Shown piece after piece: positions 13,801 through 24,132 of a stretch of DNA of 64,000 nucleotides. The DNA comes from Allolobophora icterica (taxonomy: Eukaryota > Annelida > Clitellata > Crassiclitellata > Lumbricidae), in the NCBI GenBank assembly GCA_963556255.1, contig OY744614.1, forward strand, positions 35,432,679 to 35,496,678. Direction: 5' to 3'. The notes beneath the pieces were generated by a model, which had not been told where the DNA came from, did no database searches, and worked only from the letters and a program-made list of their open reading frames with translations. Position numbers and translations under genes: made by a program. Numbering within the stretch: position 1 is the stretch's first letter; every line of letters starts with the position of its first letter.

Positions 13801-16800
13801 GCATTTTTATCTTACAGCCTAAAACCACTAGTCTGTCTGCCATTAGATGCAAAAAGCAGCTAGTCTTCCAGAGCAGTGGCATCTAACCCCCCACACATGG
13901 AATGGGAGAGCAAACCCCCACTCTGGCTGACATATATGAGGCTCAGAAGTCACTCAGAACTGTAAAGTAATTTATTATATACACCAGCATCATGCACGGT
14001 AAACCCCCCACTTCTGGCCATCATGCATGGTAAACACCCCATTCCTGGCAACCATGTGAGATCGCTCTCTCAACCCCTTCTGGTTCTAGCAATTTTGTAA
14101 TCATTCCCATTGTTCTAAACAACATCCTCTTCCTCATTGCGTCAGCAAGTATCATATATCATGCTCAGAAAGCTGTAGGAGATGGAAGCATTTTAGCACA
14201 CTGACTTCTCACGCCAGAGGTGCAACTGTGTGAGGCTCACTCTGCAAAAGAAAAATTCACTAAAAAATACAAAAAAATTCCACAAGCACTTTATATTAAT
14301 CACATTATCAACTCCTCAGCGTTAGAATGTCACAAAGACTTCACCTCAACCATCATCTTCCAGTACCTCATTGGAGTGACTCTGGCCCGGACAAGTCTCC
14401 CACTGTTCTCCGGTAAATTAACACCCCATTCAGCTCCCAGCTTTGGATGGAAATCGATTGTGATGTTTAAATGGTTGTACAGGTAATACGTGTCCGGTAA
14501 TGGCTTTAAGATCTGTAATTAACCCAGAATCACAAAGTGCATATGTAATCAACCGCACAGAACAGCAACGCTTTGCAACTTAAATAATAATAATAATATT
14601 CTATATTATTTCAAACTGACAGATGCAGTAAGATTACATTGAAACATGACATTAGTACAATCAAGATCTTAATTGAACACACGGTTTGGCAGCCATGCAA
14701 GGCGCCGCCGCCGCCCTAGAGGGGTTACGGGTATCGAACCGCGTTCTAATGCTCTCCTGGCCATGAGTGTTACCTCTATCCCCCCATTTCTTTCAGTACT
14801 ACTTCATAAGCTAACAATCCTTTGCTGAGTGATGCAAATGCACATACATACAAGTCACCAAATACAAACTCATTTCATATTTCATATTACTAGATGTTAA
14901 TTTTTTAAATTATATACCAAATAAAAATAAGAATATTACACCCAAACAAAAAGGATGTTAAAAAGACAGAAAAGTGACACAAGATGATAGATGACATTGA
15001 CCACTCACTTGCACAATAGCCTTAGACGCGAGCTCCAAGGTACATTTAGCACAGTTAGAACACAACAACAGCACTTCTGAAACATTCCTAAAATGTGCTT
15101 TATAAAAGTCCAGATACATGCATATAATTATGTAACATACAGTTTGCTACACAGATGATAGAAAAACACTTGCTTACTTATTTACTTACTTATTTTGTAA
15201 TTATTATTATGATTTATTACTTCTATGTTTTACAATCAATGCTTCTAGCTGTTGTCCCATTGTGTGTTTGCCAATGGTGTAATAAAGAACACTTACTTAC
15301 TTACATATACAACACTGTGTAATGTAATATAAATGTAATATATAAACATTTGTAAACATTTGTAAAGCGCTCTTCGCAGCAGAGCTGGCACCATCTCACA
15401 AACCATAAGAGCAAGACAAGGTTGTAAATATCTGAGAGTACAGAAGGGACATTTTGCCAAAGTAGTATGATTATGCTGTGCGTGGGATAGACTAGTATTG
15501 CATAAAACACGAAAGCAGTGACTCACACTTGACTCACAGCCATCTTTTCCTTTACCCTCCTGGTTGACATAGCAGCCAACAGGAAATCCGGGGTAGCAGT
15601 TCATATCAGTAGAATCATAGCTGGTCTTGTAACAGTATGTCAAAGGCATGTTGTCTATAATCCTAAACACACAAACAATAACATTGTATTCAAGCTTTAA
15701 ACTGATTCAAGTCTGTAATATTCTCGGCTGTAGATTTCAGACGCAGTAATTTGAAGTTTAACATAATCACATTGTTTTATGTTAAACACTTAAACGATGA
15801 GCGTGTACTAAAATGTATGGAAACTTAATCCCTGTCATTGTTAAAGGGTTAACATAATCTCAACCTTCTATGATGCTGGTAACTGCAAGGGTCAGTCAAT
15901 ATCAGAAATCTACGAAATTCTCAAAAATTTCTCAGATTTCATAGCATCGATAGATACCTAGATGCACAAACATTTATTGTTAGTTAGGATGTTATATACA
16001 TTTTAACTGTGTTTATTAGATGTCTGTACACCAAAGTGCGATTACCAATTGGTTAATAAACAATATACTTACTTACTTCTTCAAACTGCAAACAGTGGGG
16101 CGCCATATACATTGTTAACTCATTATATCACTGTCTTGAGCCTTATTATAATTAGGTTTCATTATAATGCACTAACTGCAGTAAACTGAACTTTCATCAA
16201 TATGCCATGTGCACTATACTGTACTAACCATATTCTAACAAGATTTCATTGCACCTTGCTAAGCTGAATTAAATTTTGGTCCATGTCATATAAAAATTTG
16301 CATAAGAAAAAAGTTGTGTTGTGCTACCTTCGAATTCAGCTTATGCTAATCACCCGAGTTATAGGTAGCTTTTCGTATATCTGAAAAGGCTCAAACTCAC
16401 ACACTCGATCTTAACAGGGCAGAAAATATGGCTATAACTCTGGTTGAATTAGAGCAGGACGTTCCAACAAGACCACCAATCAATTCTTTAAATTATCGTT
16501 TACATCTCGTGTTTTTAATTAACTTTCCACAGGGAGTTTATCAAAAACAATTCCTGGTAAGGATAAGAACCCAGTAACTAAGCATGGCTGTTCTACATTC
16601 TTGACCAGTGTGCTGAATTCATACACTTCACACAGAAGCCAGCTTAATGTGGGATAAGCAGTCAACTGATTACAGCGATCGCCTTGTAACGTTGACAGTA
16701 TGGGTTCGAGACTCCCCTGAGATGGCCACTGTGTACGGACGGACCTTGGGCAAGTCCTTCACTGACAGTTGCTGGGCATCATCAATTGATGCTTGTTCGT

Positions 16801-19800
16801 TAGATTATGGAGCTTAACAATTGCATAATAATAATAATTAATTAATTAACATCCTCTGTGAATTAAGTTTTCTAAAACTTTAATCTGCATAGCTTATGGG
16901 ACTCTGTGTCAGGTCCAATTTCATTCTTCCCTGTCTACCACTAAACAGGATTCTGGGATTTACAGACGCCCGAACATCCTTATCCATTTATCCATGCAGG
17001 CAACGTACTAGTAACCGAGGTAATCGCCTTGTAACCGGAGGGTTGCAGGTTCTAATCCCACTCTAGCCGCTGCGTACGGACCTTGGGCAAGTCCTTCACT
17101 CGCAATTGCGCTTCGGCGTGAAAATTCCAGCACAGTATCAAATGCTGTAGTCAGGAGTGCCTCTGAGTAGTAGTTGACTTCGAGAGGTGCTATAGAAATA
17201 TCCTAAATAAATAAATAGAGGGCAGTTTTAAAGGCCGTATATTGGACAGTATGCCTTCACTGGGGCTCCTTTTATCATCTCTTATAGTTCATCGAAATGA
17301 AAATGGTTCTGACCAGTGATGTTGATAATTCTGGTGAATGGCCTTTCTAAGAGTTTCCAGTTTGTTCTGGTCCGACTTCTCAGGCTTTTTATAAGCTTTC
17401 TTACATACAACTTTCAGTTCATTCTTTTGAAATAACATCTGAAATCCACAACAATATCAAACAAAGTCTTAGTCAAACAAATAATATGATACTGACTGGA
17501 TAAAGTTAGATCAAATGTACTTAGATTACTGGTGGATTACATCTATGCAAGCAGATTTCCTGAAATTCCATTCTAATCTTCCTACTTCTTCAGTCACTCG
17601 AAGCAACAAAGTATCTAAATATTCTGACAATGGTATAAGTGTCTTTCTAGCAGCTACTATTCAGACCGATTGACTGCTTCCAGGGCTGTAGTGGTAAAAT
17701 TAGAGGCGAGTACACATTACCGGTTAGTTTTCCTAAACAAATTAGAGGTGAGTACACGCTACCGGTTAGTTTTCCTAAACAAATTAGAGGTGAGTACACG
17801 CTACCAGTTAGTTTTCTGAAACAAATTAGAGGTGAGTACACGCTACTGGTTAGTTTCTGAAACAAATTAGAGGCGAGTACAAATATCTTGTGAGGCGAGT
17901 ATGTGGTCTCTAGAGGTGAGTACACGCTGTATACCCGCATATACCCTCGACTACAGCCCTGACTGCTTCCCTGACTGACTGATTTCTTCTTCTATTTCTT
18001 ACGATATAAACATCTACCTCATATGGTGATGGACGGATTCGTTCCCCGAAAACGACCTGACCCAGATTTTCAACTGGCGAGGATTCATTTTTGGTGACGC
18101 AGAAATCAAAGCTACAATGAAGTAAACAAAACTAGCATCAAACTTGAAAGAAAAACACTAGTGAAATATATACTTCAGCGACTTCATTTTCTTAGTCACG
18201 GCATATGAGGGCTGGTGGCCAGTCCTCTTCCTCGCTGTCTCATCTTCCCATTGACAGTGCACGGTCAGTGTACTCATTATAGCTGAGTTGACTAGGGATG
18301 CAGGTTGAGCAGAAATCTTGAACCAAATTTCTGCCCTGGTGGGGATTGCACGCTAACCACTACACCATTGAGCACCCCTATTTTGTACATTCACTCAGCC
18401 TTGTAACAAATGCTACAGGACTGTGGATTGCTTAATTCAAACTTGTTAAATTTATAGAAAATTGCCCTGAGAATATTCTGTATTCTAAGCCTTTGTACTG
18501 TTATTACTTCATACAGAAACTAAGAAGCAACAAGCTAACATTAGAAAACAGATTATACAGAAAGGTATAAATTTAGAATACAGGAAAAGTGCAAACCTTT
18601 TAGACAAAACTACATAAGCCATTACTAATAAATGGTACATTTGCATGGATCTCACATGAAGCTTACACATGTGGTTACAGCGCTGGGCCCGTGATGTGGA
18701 AAGTACGGGTTCGAGCCTCACCTGAGACAGTTACTGTGTAGGGGCGTAGGGCAAGTCCTTCACTCACAATTGCTCTACGTCACCGATTTTCTGTCATATG
18801 GTCGTGTGTGCTGAACTTTGGAAGGATGACACAGTATCAAATGCAAATGCAGTTGTAATGTGTTGTATCAAATGCAGTTGTATTGTATTGTATCAAATGC
18901 AGCTGTATTGTATACTATGTTGTATTGTATCAAGACTACTCACTGATTATATTCAAAGGGGATAACGGAGTCGATCGAATTCAACCGATTGACGTAAACC
19001 TTTATTTCAGTCTATAAACAGATCAAGTTAAAAAACATCAGCAAAAAATCATAGCTTGTCCACTTTCAAACTCTCATACGTGACTACAACCTATTCAAAG
19101 TGTCACTTCATGTTTCTTAGAAAACGTTAGGCAGACAACGAACATAAAACTGCCAGAAATCTACTCGCATCTCAGGACTTTTGTAGCGCCACTGTAGCAA
19201 CGGACAATGCCTGAACTAATGGTATGACCCGTGTTAAACCAACATGTAAGCCAAAATCCAGTCAATTAAATGAGACCAAAACGAAAAAGGTAAAGACCAA
19301 GACCACAAGGCCTGGACTTACAAGGTCAAAGTACAGACTAAAGTCTGACCATTTACTTAAATTTACTTTAATTAAATTAATTAACTAAATTTAATTCATA
19401 ACATTAATAACAGTGTGCATGCATACTTTTACACGGACACCAGAATTAATAATCTATTCTATTCATCAGATATAATTTCTACAGCAGTTAATTAATAGCA
19501 GTGTTAGTTCACCAGAATCGATAACATCATTTATCATTCCAATGCTGATGTACTATATATATTCGTTTATTCAAAAGCCAAATGACAGACCGCATTAGGG
19601 TACGTATACAAGTCAAGTAACAACAATGTCATAGAATAACAAAGTTAACAATCAAACAAGATACAAGAAATACAATTTCTATTATCTTTAGTAGGAAGTG
19701 AAAAGTTGTGTGGTCTAGGCCTAAGATCATATGGTATTGCAGTTTTGGGGGGAATAGTGAAAATAGAACATGAAAAGGGTTGACTTTAATGCAGCAAAAT

Positions 19801-21639
19801 AGTCTTTGATCAGCTCTCTTAACAAGAATGTCAATCGATGGAAAATCTTGGTCTAGGAAACCCAACCGCTTCATTTTACGAATTAGGCGATCAATCTTAG
19901 CTCGATCAGCAGACGAGGCGAATCCCCACCAAGTCGGGGCGGCATACAAAAGTCTAGCAACATTAGTAGCTCTAGCAACTTCATGTAAGGAAGCATTAGA
20001 TAAGCCATGAAGAATTAGATAAGCCATGAAGTCTAAGTACTGATAAAAAGCAGCTGTAATATACTTGTAAGCATTTGATGCTTTTGTATTTGGACATGAA
20101 AATCAAATAGTATTTCACCCAGCTGTTAACAATTTCAAGCTGAAGGTAAGGCTGGCTGGCTGGTTGACTGTCTTACTAACTAACCGACTGACTTAACTCC
20201 ATGGCAGAAGCTATCCATGGGGGTGTCAAAATTCTGGTAAAATGTGGCCTGGATATCAAAGTCCATTCTGTGCAGGCACTTACAACCCATTACCCTGTCA
20301 CTGGATAATAAATACAATATAATACAATACAACTGTAGTTTGATAATGCCCTCCTTACAAAGTTCAGAAGTGCACAACGAAGCCGAGTAAACATTAACAG
20401 TCTAGCAGAGGTAAGTTTTCAGTTTAAGAAACGGAAAAATCGTCCTCGGCTGTAAGCGAGTCATCGTATGCAATTAGGCTTAATTCGAGTTAATTAAGCA
20501 GTCATTCAACCCACGATGCCACATTATATTTCAGCCAACCAATGCATACGACCAGGCACCAATTTCTGTTGACTCCATTTGGCGGCGATGGGTAAAAATA
20601 AATTATTTCCATTGTCCTCGGGCAGTTGTCAAGTCAAGTGCTCCTCTCCTATTGAGCTCAAGTCTTATTATGTCATCGTTATTGTTGTCTAATTCTTTAC
20701 CACATTATTCGATATAGAAAGTGCATTCTTTCACAAGATTAGATGTACAGGGGTTAACCCGAATCCCCAATCCCCGAAAACGCTGAAAATACACATGAGC
20801 CCGATTTCCCGAAAACAGTAAATTATAGAAAGCGTCAGAACTCCCGAAAACTATTCAAAGCTAATTTGTAAACTCTTATACGTGACTTAGACCTAGCGTG
20901 GCCTTGCTGTATCTCGATACACGGCCTAATCACATGTTTATTTGTAGTTTTAGTCTAAAATCGATTTCGGGGATCAGGTCGAAATTCGTTTCGGGGATTC
21001 GGGCCGGACCCGCTGTACATAGCTGGGGTCAGCCCGAATCCCCGAAACCCGAATGCCCGAAAACGCTGAAAATACACAAAAGCCCGATTTCCCGAAAACA
21101 GTTTAATATAAAGCGGCCGAACTCCCGAAAACTTAAAAGTTAAATTGTAAACTCTTATACATGACATAGACCTAGGGTGGCCTTGATGTATCTCGATATA
21201 ATGCCTATTCACATGTTTATTTGTAATTTTAGTCTAAAATCGATTTCGGGGATTCGGCCGAAATTCGTTTCGGGGATTCGGGTTTCGGGGATTCGGGCCG
21301 AACCCACATAGCTAGCCTGTAGATGTTGTAGGCAGATTACAGGGATATCGGCGTCTGCCTGAACTGAATCAACATTTAGATATAACATTGAATTTCAAGC
21401 ACATCAGCTGCACCACCTAAGTACAAAACAGAAATGGCTCTGATGATTTTATGCCGTTTAAAATTAGGAAGACAGCCAAAGTTTACTCCCAATTATTCAC
21501 CAACCTTGCACAAAACAGGCGAGTCGACGGTGGCTTCTTTCGGGCAGTAGTTGACAGGGGCAAGACCGGGTAAATAAAAGGACAAGCAAGCGTCGACGAG
21601 CAGAATGCTCACGACAAAACCTGGCAAACCCACGCCCAT
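3367..21639 (-). CDS. TM9SF2: Transmembrane 9 superfamily member 2 (TM9SF2), 17 coding exons
   Basis: Nonaspanin of the Golgi and endosomes, involved in membrane-protein and glycosyltransferase sorting. Coding exons, 5' to 3' on the minus strand: 21505-21639, 18944-19011, 18018-18111, 17314-17438, 15527-15662, 14367-14512, 13162-13297, 11825-11904, 11400-11508, 10269-10401, 9211-9330, 8929-8986, 8321-8480, 7330-7481, 6514-6625, 5155-5326, 3367-3434. They sum to 2004 nt (667 aa plus stop; human is 663 aa) and every junction keeps frame with GT..AG. Residues 1-20 are a signal peptide, followed by [12 protein letters not shown]. The lumenal domain reaches about residue 305 ([17 protein letters not shown], then [10 protein letters not shown]). 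Nine membrane segments follow, with [40 protein letters not shown] and [14 protein letters not shown]. The C-terminal KVD matches the family's COPI-binding KxD/E signal. The closest match is TM9SF2 rather than TM9SF4. The ATG is the first after an in-frame TAG. Several donors are weak (GTCAGA twice, GTTGGT). Introns hold many repeats. Confidence 0.97.
4620..5107. repeat. Minisatellite, unit about 52 bp, 9-10 copies
   Basis: Lies in the last TM9SF2 intron, ending just before exon 16. Each unit contains CCTAATTCTATCCCAGTTAA followed by ATTCAACCAATCAAG and AAATTCTGTATGA. Copies differ by a few substitutions and small indels, most similar in the middle of the array. Each of the better units carries a CCAAT motif. 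Confidence 0.9.
6320..6480 (+). mobile_element. tRNA-derived SINE, family 1
   Basis: The head reads GTAGCTAATTGGTAAGAGTG (A-box-like) and then a B-box-like stretch around 6370-6392, followed by GTGTAGGGACCCTGGGCAAG and TCCTTCAAGCACAATTGCTC. The same body occurs at 12280-12490, 16656-16800, 17013-17215, 18664-18925, 36005-36235 and 59846-60030. It lies in a TM9SF2 intron. Confidence 0.75.
7903..7980. repeat. Perfect 39-bp tandem duplication
   Basis: The unit AAGCACCACAACTCTGTATA with the following 19 bases occurs twice head to tail with no difference seen. It lies in the TM9SF2 intron between exons 13 and 14. Perfect identity suggests a recent event or an assembly artefact. Confidence 0.9.
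9399..9755 (+). pseudogene. Non-LTR retrotransposon reverse transcriptase tail (L2/CR1-like)
   Basis: The plus strand encodes [20 protein letters not shown], the conserved block after the RT core in L2/CR1-type LINEs. It is followed by APGYL and, after a frame change near 9655, LPSDLRVLL and FFKHLKP, matching the usual WNSLP..LR...FK..LKT ending. It is a 5'-truncated, frameshifted copy, antisense inside the TM9SF2 intron between exons 10 and 11. The shared tail block also appears at 22480-23262 and 25886-26089. Confidence 0.8.
10784..10838. repeat. (AT)n microsatellite
   Basis: Uninterrupted AT dinucleotides of about 27 units in the TM9SF2 intron between exons 9 and 10. A protein-like reading of alternating Tyr and Ile through it is an artefact. 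Confidence 0.97.
11128..11198 (+). mobile_element. Ultra-short TTAA-ended palindromic MITE, copy 1
   Basis: Starts TTAACACCTTAACGACGAG and ends CATTAAAGAGTTAA, so the ends are inverted repeats beginning with TTAA. The core is TCACTTTTAGTACAC. It is one of eight copies in this window (see the finding at 11128-35710). TTAA plus CCCTTT-like ends suggest a piggyBac-type origin. It lies in a TM9SF2 intron. Confidence 0.65.
12060..12129 (-). mobile_element. Ultra-short TTAA-ended palindromic MITE, copy 2
   Basis: TTAACACTTTAATGATGAAA at one end and GTGAAAGTGTTAA at the other, with the core GTGTACTAAAAGTGACTGGG, so it is opposite in orientation to copy 1. It lies in the TM9SF2 intron between exons 7 and 8. 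Confidence 0.65.
12280..12490 (-). mobile_element. tRNA-derived SINE, family 1 (minus)
   Basis: Reverse orientation of the family at 6320. The B-box-like part, GCTCGAACTCATACTCTCTG, is at 12428-12447 and the A-box-like part is near 12460-12485. The body has AATTGTGAATGAAGGACTTG. The tail side carries CAATACAACATAATACAATT, a CAATA-type tail shared with 36005-36235 and 20295-20400. Confidence 0.75.
12630..12945. repeat. Minisatellite, 29-bp unit, about 11 copies
   Basis: The unit reads CCTAACACTAAGTAGCCTAA followed by ACCCACAAA, repeated with a few substitutions per copy in the TM9SF2 intron between exons 7 and 8. It contains CCTAA/CCCA motifs but is not a telomeric repeat. Confidence 0.93.
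14580..14800 (-). mobile_element. tRNA-derived SINE, family 3 (minus)
   Basis: Reads on the minus strand with a tRNA-like head (the B-box-like reverse of GGGTATCGAACCGCG is at 14729-14743) and a tail AATCTTACTGCATCTGTCAG followed by AATAATAAT-type simple sequence. The plus-strand copy at 54025-54246 matches over head and tail, including the CGGTTTGGCAGCCATGCAAG block. Another copy is at 40573-40835. Confidence 0.75.
15170..15306 (+). mobile_element. Retroposon 3' end with (ACTT)n tail
   Basis: Ends GGTGTAATAAAGAACACTTA, then ACTTACTTAC. Similar ends occur at 15955-16078 and 45950-46035, each an AATAAA-like stretch followed by ACTT repeats. This pattern suggests a LINE or SINE family that ends in ACTT. 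There is no coding sequence. Confidence 0.45.
15782..15852 (-). mobile_element. Ultra-short TTAA-ended palindromic MITE, copy 3
   Basis: TTAAACACTTAAACGATGAG at the left end and CATTGTTAAAGGGTTAA at the right, with GTGTACTAAAATGTATGG in the core. It lies in the TM9SF2 intron between exons 4 and 5. Confidence 0.65.
15955..16078 (+). mobile_element. Retroposon 3' end with (ACTT)n tail
   Basis: Ends GGTTAATAAACAATATACTT with ACTTACTT. It shares the pattern and the phrase ACCAAAGTG with the copy at 45950-46035. Confidence 0.4.
16656..16800 (+). mobile_element. tRNA-derived SINE, family 1
   Basis: The head is damaged, but the B-box-like GGGTTCGAGACTCCCCTGAG (16703-16722) and the body GGACCTTGGGCAAGTCCTTC are clear. 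It lies in the TM9SF2 intron between exons 4 and 5. Confidence 0.75.
17013..17215 (+). mobile_element. tRNA-derived SINE, family 1, with LINE-like tail
   Basis: The B-box-like region GGGTTGCAGGTTCTAATCCC is followed by GGACCTTGGGCAAGTCCTTC. It ends GAGAGGTGCTATAGAAATAT with AATAAATAAATA. The GGTGCTATA(T)AAAT end resembles the 3' ends at 23230, 50290 and 54914, suggesting a shared LINE tail used for retroposition. Confidence 0.7.
17695..17932. repeat. Minisatellite, about 42-bp unit, 5 copies
   Basis: The unit contains CAAATTAGAGGTGAGTACAC, GCTACCGGTTAG and TTTTCCTAAA. It lies in the TM9SF2 intron between exons 3 and 4. The plus strand repeats a splice-donor-like GAGGTGAGTA, but the gene is on the other strand. 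Confidence 0.9.
18170..18395 (-). mobile_element. tRNA-derived SINE, family 2 (minus)
   Basis: On the minus strand it has the B-box-like reverse of GGTGGGGATTGCACGC and an A-box-like reverse of TAACCACTACACCATTGAG. The body matches the plus-strand copy at 51803-52075 over some 200 bases, including GGGCAGAAATTTG near the head and CACCAGCCCTCAT and TGAAGTCGCT near the 3' end. It lies immediately upstream of exon 3 of TM9SF2. Confidence 0.8.
18664..18925 (+). mobile_element. tRNA-derived SINE, family 1
   Basis: The head has GTGGTTACAGCGCTGG and the B-box-like CGGGTTCGAGCCTCACCTGA, then AGGGCAAGTCCTTCACTCAC. The tail contains repeated TCAAATGCAGTTGTATTGTA units. It ends only some 20 bases before the splice donor of TM9SF2 exon 2. 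Confidence 0.75.
19560..20030 (-). pseudogene. Non-LTR retrotransposon ORF2 C-terminal fragment (CR1-like)
   Basis: The minus strand encodes [20 protein letters not shown], then [15 protein letters not shown] and ADQRLF. This is the block that follows the RT core in CR1-type LINEs (LLYASPAWWGF..., R..RL.R...R). The 5' part is missing. The frame stays open for about 400 bases down to 19629, so it may be younger than the other LINE fragments. It lies in TM9SF2 intron 1, in the same orientation as the gene. Confidence 0.75.
20295..20400 (-). mobile_element. SINE family 1, 3' fragment only
   Basis: Shares the tail block AATACAACTGTAGTTTGATA and TGCCCTCCTTACAAAGTTCA with the SINE copies at 12280 and 36005. 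The tRNA-like head is absent. Confidence 0.55.
20744..21019. mobile_element. MITE with CCCGAATCCCCGAA inverted ends, copy 1 of 2
   Basis: Begins TGTACAGGGGTTAACCCGAA and ends GGGCCGGACCCGCTGTACA, so the ends are inverted repeats. Short modules such as TTTCGGGGATTCGGG recur near both ends. It is followed without a gap by a second copy of about the same length. There is no ORF. It lies in TM9SF2 intron 1, about 0.5 kb downstream of exon 1. The superfamily is unknown. Confidence 0.6.
21021..21312. mobile_element. MITE with CCCGAATCCCCGAA inverted ends, copy 2 of 2
   Basis: A direct repeat of the preceding element, with clear similarity throughout, including AAAACGCTGAAAATACACA near the left and CACATGTTTATTTGTA near the right. 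The ends have extra CCCGAAAC/GTTTCGGG modules relative to copy 1. The flanks TAGCT...(A)TAGCTA extend the inverted symmetry. Confidence 0.6.
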
Positions 21640-22479
21640 TTCAAAAATCACGACGACTTTGCTAATTTTGATATGCTTTCCTACATTGACAGTGTACCTA
21701 CGTAGCTACAATGTTTTCACTTTTCAATATGGCTGTGCCCGGTCAATGTACGGTGCCTTATACGTGACGCGTTCGAACAAACCTCTTCTCTCAAATCTTA
21801 CTTACATAATTATTGCGAATTACAATATTATAATCGTAATCGTAATCGTAATCTCCGGATTTCTACAGCGCTCAAAAAAATTAAGTCGCGGGAACCAGCT
21901 TACCACAGTGTAAATAATTACACAGTACGCGACTCGCATTGCTAACTGTTGACTAGTTTTTGAGGTGACGCCATCTTGAAACAGAGCTTTTGAATTATAG
22001 ATTTAAGCTGAAATTAACGTCAAAAGTAATATTGTTAATTCTAATGAAGTCCTCGATGTTGTTGTAACGTTTAAAAAATATTTTATGTGATGGGTTCCGG
22101 TGTATCGACGTGTAAAAGCTCATTTTCAAAATGGCGATCGGTCACACATTCTGACTGTTGGATCGGCCGGGAATCGACGTATTGTGTAATTATTTATACT
22201 GTGAATGTACTCAGTGGCCTTCATCATCGTTATATCATTTACCACTGGCAACAACAATCGCAGCGTTAGTTTAACTTATATTTCCACAAATTTGATGACA
22301 ATTTACGCCAAGCAAATTTAAGCCAAGGTGAGGCCCTACGCTACATAAAACTTAATTGGAGGCCCCTTGATAAAAAGATTATACAAACTTCTACATGCAA
22401 AGCATGGTGGGAAAATAATGGTTAAAGAATCATCTGAGAGGCTTACGGCTCTCCCCCCCCCCACAATCTGTTGCTACAC
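21640..22479. other. TM9SF2 5' flank, no gene recognised
   Basis: Upstream of the TM9SF2 ATG on the minus strand. An in-frame TAG precedes the ATG with no other in-frame ATG between, supporting the chosen start. The region should hold the 5' UTR and promoter. No clear TATA box or initiator could be assigned. Confidence 0.4.
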
Positions 22480-23262
22480 TCGTTCATGCGTTCATTACCT
22501 GTCAGCTTGACTACTGCTGCTCCCTCTATATTGGGCTTCCCCTCAGTCGACTGAACTGTCTCGAACACATACTGCGTTCCACTGCGCGCTTGGTCTAGCA
22601 CATTTTGCAATGTCTCTGAATACTTGCGAGATGGGCGAACATGTAATCGGGGTGCCTATGTATTATCTGGGTGGGTGTCTTTGCATCGTGAGGGTCGGTT
22701 AGGGTCAGGGCAAGCGTCGTGAGGGTCGGTTGGGGCTTAGGGTTAGGTTGTGTTGCCTATGCATTTGTGTGACTAAAAACGCTATACCTGCGAATGGAAG
22801 CTGGATTTCAAAATTCAGGGCTAAGATTAGGACCCCGATTGTACATGATCGCCACGAGATGTCCTCCACTCGTTACCACTTACCACTCTCGCAACACATT
22901 GTCTGCCGGGTTGCTTCCATTGTCTGGAAATGTCAGCTGGGCCATGCTCCCTCCTATCTGTGTGAGTTCTGTTCTCGTGCCTCTGTTTCACCTGGTCACC
23001 GCTCTCTTCGCACTGCCACCGTGGTGACCCTTCTCTTCCTTCTACTATGCAGCAGCGTGCTTCTCCGTCGTTGGACCCACAATTTGGAATGGGCTTCCTC
23101 CTGAGCTGTCCCTCCAGACTCGTCCACTGCTTTCTTCTCTGCTCTATAAGACTGTTCTCTTTCGCCGGGGTTTGCTACTGCTGCTCCCTCTACAATGGGC
23201 TTCCCCTCTGAATAGTTTCCTAGAAGGGGCGCTATATAAATGCTGTTGATTGATTGATTGTA
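22480..23262 (+). pseudogene. L2/CR1-like LINE fragment, RT C-terminal part and 3' end
   Basis: The plus strand encodes QLDYCCSLYIGLPLSRLNCL followed by EHILRSTARLV, the block LDYCNSLL.GLP....LQ..QN.AARLV of L2/CR1 reverse transcriptases. After frame changes it continues with YHLPLSQHIVCRVASIVWK, LGHAPSYL and LRTA. It ends GGGCGCTATATAAATGCTGT with TTGATTGATTG, a LINE-type 3' terminus with a short tail. Several stops and frameshifts make it inactive. A duplicated GTGAGGGTCGGTT phrase occurs at 22690-22730. Confidence 0.82.
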
Positions 23263-23335
23263 AATATTCCAATATAGGGCCTATGCAGTCATACATAACT
23301 GATTATTATGAGCATTGTTATACTGCAAATGAGTA

Positions 23336-23392
23336 CTGTTATTATTATTAATTAATAATAATAATAATTATTATTATTATTATTATTATAGA
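23336..23392. repeat. (TTA)n/(AAT)n microsatellite with local inversion
   Basis: ATTATTATTAATTAATAATA changes to ATTATTATTATT within the tract, so a short hairpin is possible. Confidence 0.9.
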
Positions 23393-23664
23393 CATGTTAG
23401 TGCCATGACCCTTGGGCTTGCTTGGACGCATGGAATATGCCTCAAAGAACATTGTTGTTGTAAGCCCTATTTTAAATCGATCACTGACAGCAAGTGGTTG
23501 TGTATGCCAGATGGTAGACTCTTCAAAACAGATGGTCCAGCAATGGCAAAACTGCTTGAACCACACCATCAGATTCTGCGGAAACAGTGAGGTTGCTGTG
23601 ACTCAATGCAGTTGACACTGCTTGTGACGATTTTGGTAAAAACCAGTGAGGTAGTCTGGGGACC

Positions 23665-23831
23665 AAGCGGTGGTGCGATGACCACATCACGAAAATAATG
23701 TATGATGAACTCCATTGGATTCTCATTAGGTATTAAATAACGTACAACGTTGTCTACACCACGTACAAATTATAAATCCAATGGAGTTCATCATACATTA
23801 TTTTCGTGATGTGGTCATCGCACCACCGCTT
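23665..23831. repeat. Perfect 56-bp inverted repeat with 55-bp spacer
   Basis: The arm 23665-23720 is the exact reverse complement of 23776-23831, starting AAGCGGTGGTGCGATGACCA on the left. No mismatch was seen over 56 bases. The spacer 23721-23775 is AT-rich and not symmetric. It lies between TM9SF2 and TMTC4, with no recognised gene on it. RNA from either strand would fold into a long hairpin. Confidence 0.95.
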
Positions 23832-23917
23832 CTGGGTTGTCAAGCGTGAAGCGGCAGACTGAACGGACTAATGTTTTCAGGTGTGAAGACAGACATAGCA
23901 TTGTTACACAAGTCACA

Positions 23918-24132
23918 CTTGAGATGAAGGCATGGATGAGCGACTTGAGATGAAGGCATGGATGAGCGACTTGAGATGAAGGCATGGATGAGCAACTTGA
24001 GATGAAGGCATGGATGAGCGACTTGAGATGAAAGCATGGATGAAGGACTTGAGATGAAGGTGTGGATGAGTGCCTTGATATGAAACCATGGATGAGCGAC
24101 TTGAGATTTAGGCATGGATGAGCACCTTGGGA
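23918..24132. repeat. Minisatellite, 26-bp unit, about 8 copies
   Basis: The unit is GACTTGAGATGAAGGCATGG plus ATGAGC. The first copies are nearly identical, the later ones diverge. It starts less than 100 bp from the perfect inverted repeat. Confidence 0.95.
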
